Positions 6,302 to 6,302 of a stretch of 6,302 nt of DNA are shown piece by piece. This DNA is from an uncultured Eubacteriales bacterium. Lineage in GTDB: Bacteria; Bacillota; Clostridia; Christensenellales; Borkfalkiaceae. Location of the stretch: positions 1 to 6,302 of the forward strand of contig USOJ01000072.1 in assembly GCA_900556195.1 (NCBI GenBank), written 5' to 3'. Position numbers and translations under genes: made by a program. Within the stretch, counting starts at the first letter, position 1; each line of letters begins with the position of its first letter. Under the pieces are notes generated by a model. It saw only the letters and a program-made list of their open reading frames with translations. It had not been told where the DNA came from and ran no database searches.

Positions 6302-6302
6302 G

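Overview
The window looks like chromosomal DNA from a Gram-positive bacterium of the Clostridia type (Bacillota), perhaps an uncultured gut lineage. The reasons are: Der and the membrane protein look Bacillota-like; Shine-Dalgarno sites are GGAG; and intergenic spacers contain GTCATTCTGAGC-type and TTCCCTGCAAGGGAA-type repeat fragments that I recall as common in gut Firmicutes assemblies. The taxonomic call is an inference of modest confidence. All supported genes lie on the minus strand, and no gene-free stretch exceeds about 170 bases.

From right to left, in the direction of transcription: (1) Positions 6302-3038 hold most of a very large superfamily 1 helicase of the COG1112 / DUF4011-DUF3320 kind. 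Its 5' end lies beyond the window edge, and one in-frame TAA at 6154-6152 splits it into a 49-codon upstream piece and a long downstream piece. The downstream piece carries helicase motifs II-VI, a Vsr-like (MTES_1575-type) nuclease fold and a C-terminal DUF3320-like region. (2) Positions 3037-2870 are a leader with a plausible sigma-A promoter and a hairpin-rich dispersed repeat. (3) Positions 2869-1403 encode a multi-pass membrane protein of the O-antigen ligase/polymerase (Wzy/WaaL-like) family. (4) Positions 1410-91 encode Der (EngA), the double-GTPase ribosome assembly factor. Its start codon overlaps the end of the ligase gene by 8 nt. (5) Positions 90-1 hold two more dispersed-repeat fragments.

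The ligase-like gene and der probably form one transcription unit with coupled translation, started from the promoter at the very end of the helicase gene. The helicase is functionally separate and could be a defence-type gene, but it shows three signs of being a damaged or mosaic allele. It has the in-frame stop. Its synonymous codon use changes sharply near the Walker B motif: CTG Leu and CAA Gln upstream, CTC/CTT Leu and CAG Gln downstream as in der. And the Vsr-like nuclease domain has Met where the family has its conserved acidic residue. These three observations are the most interesting content of the window. I see no tRNA, rRNA, CRISPR array, transposase or riboswitch.
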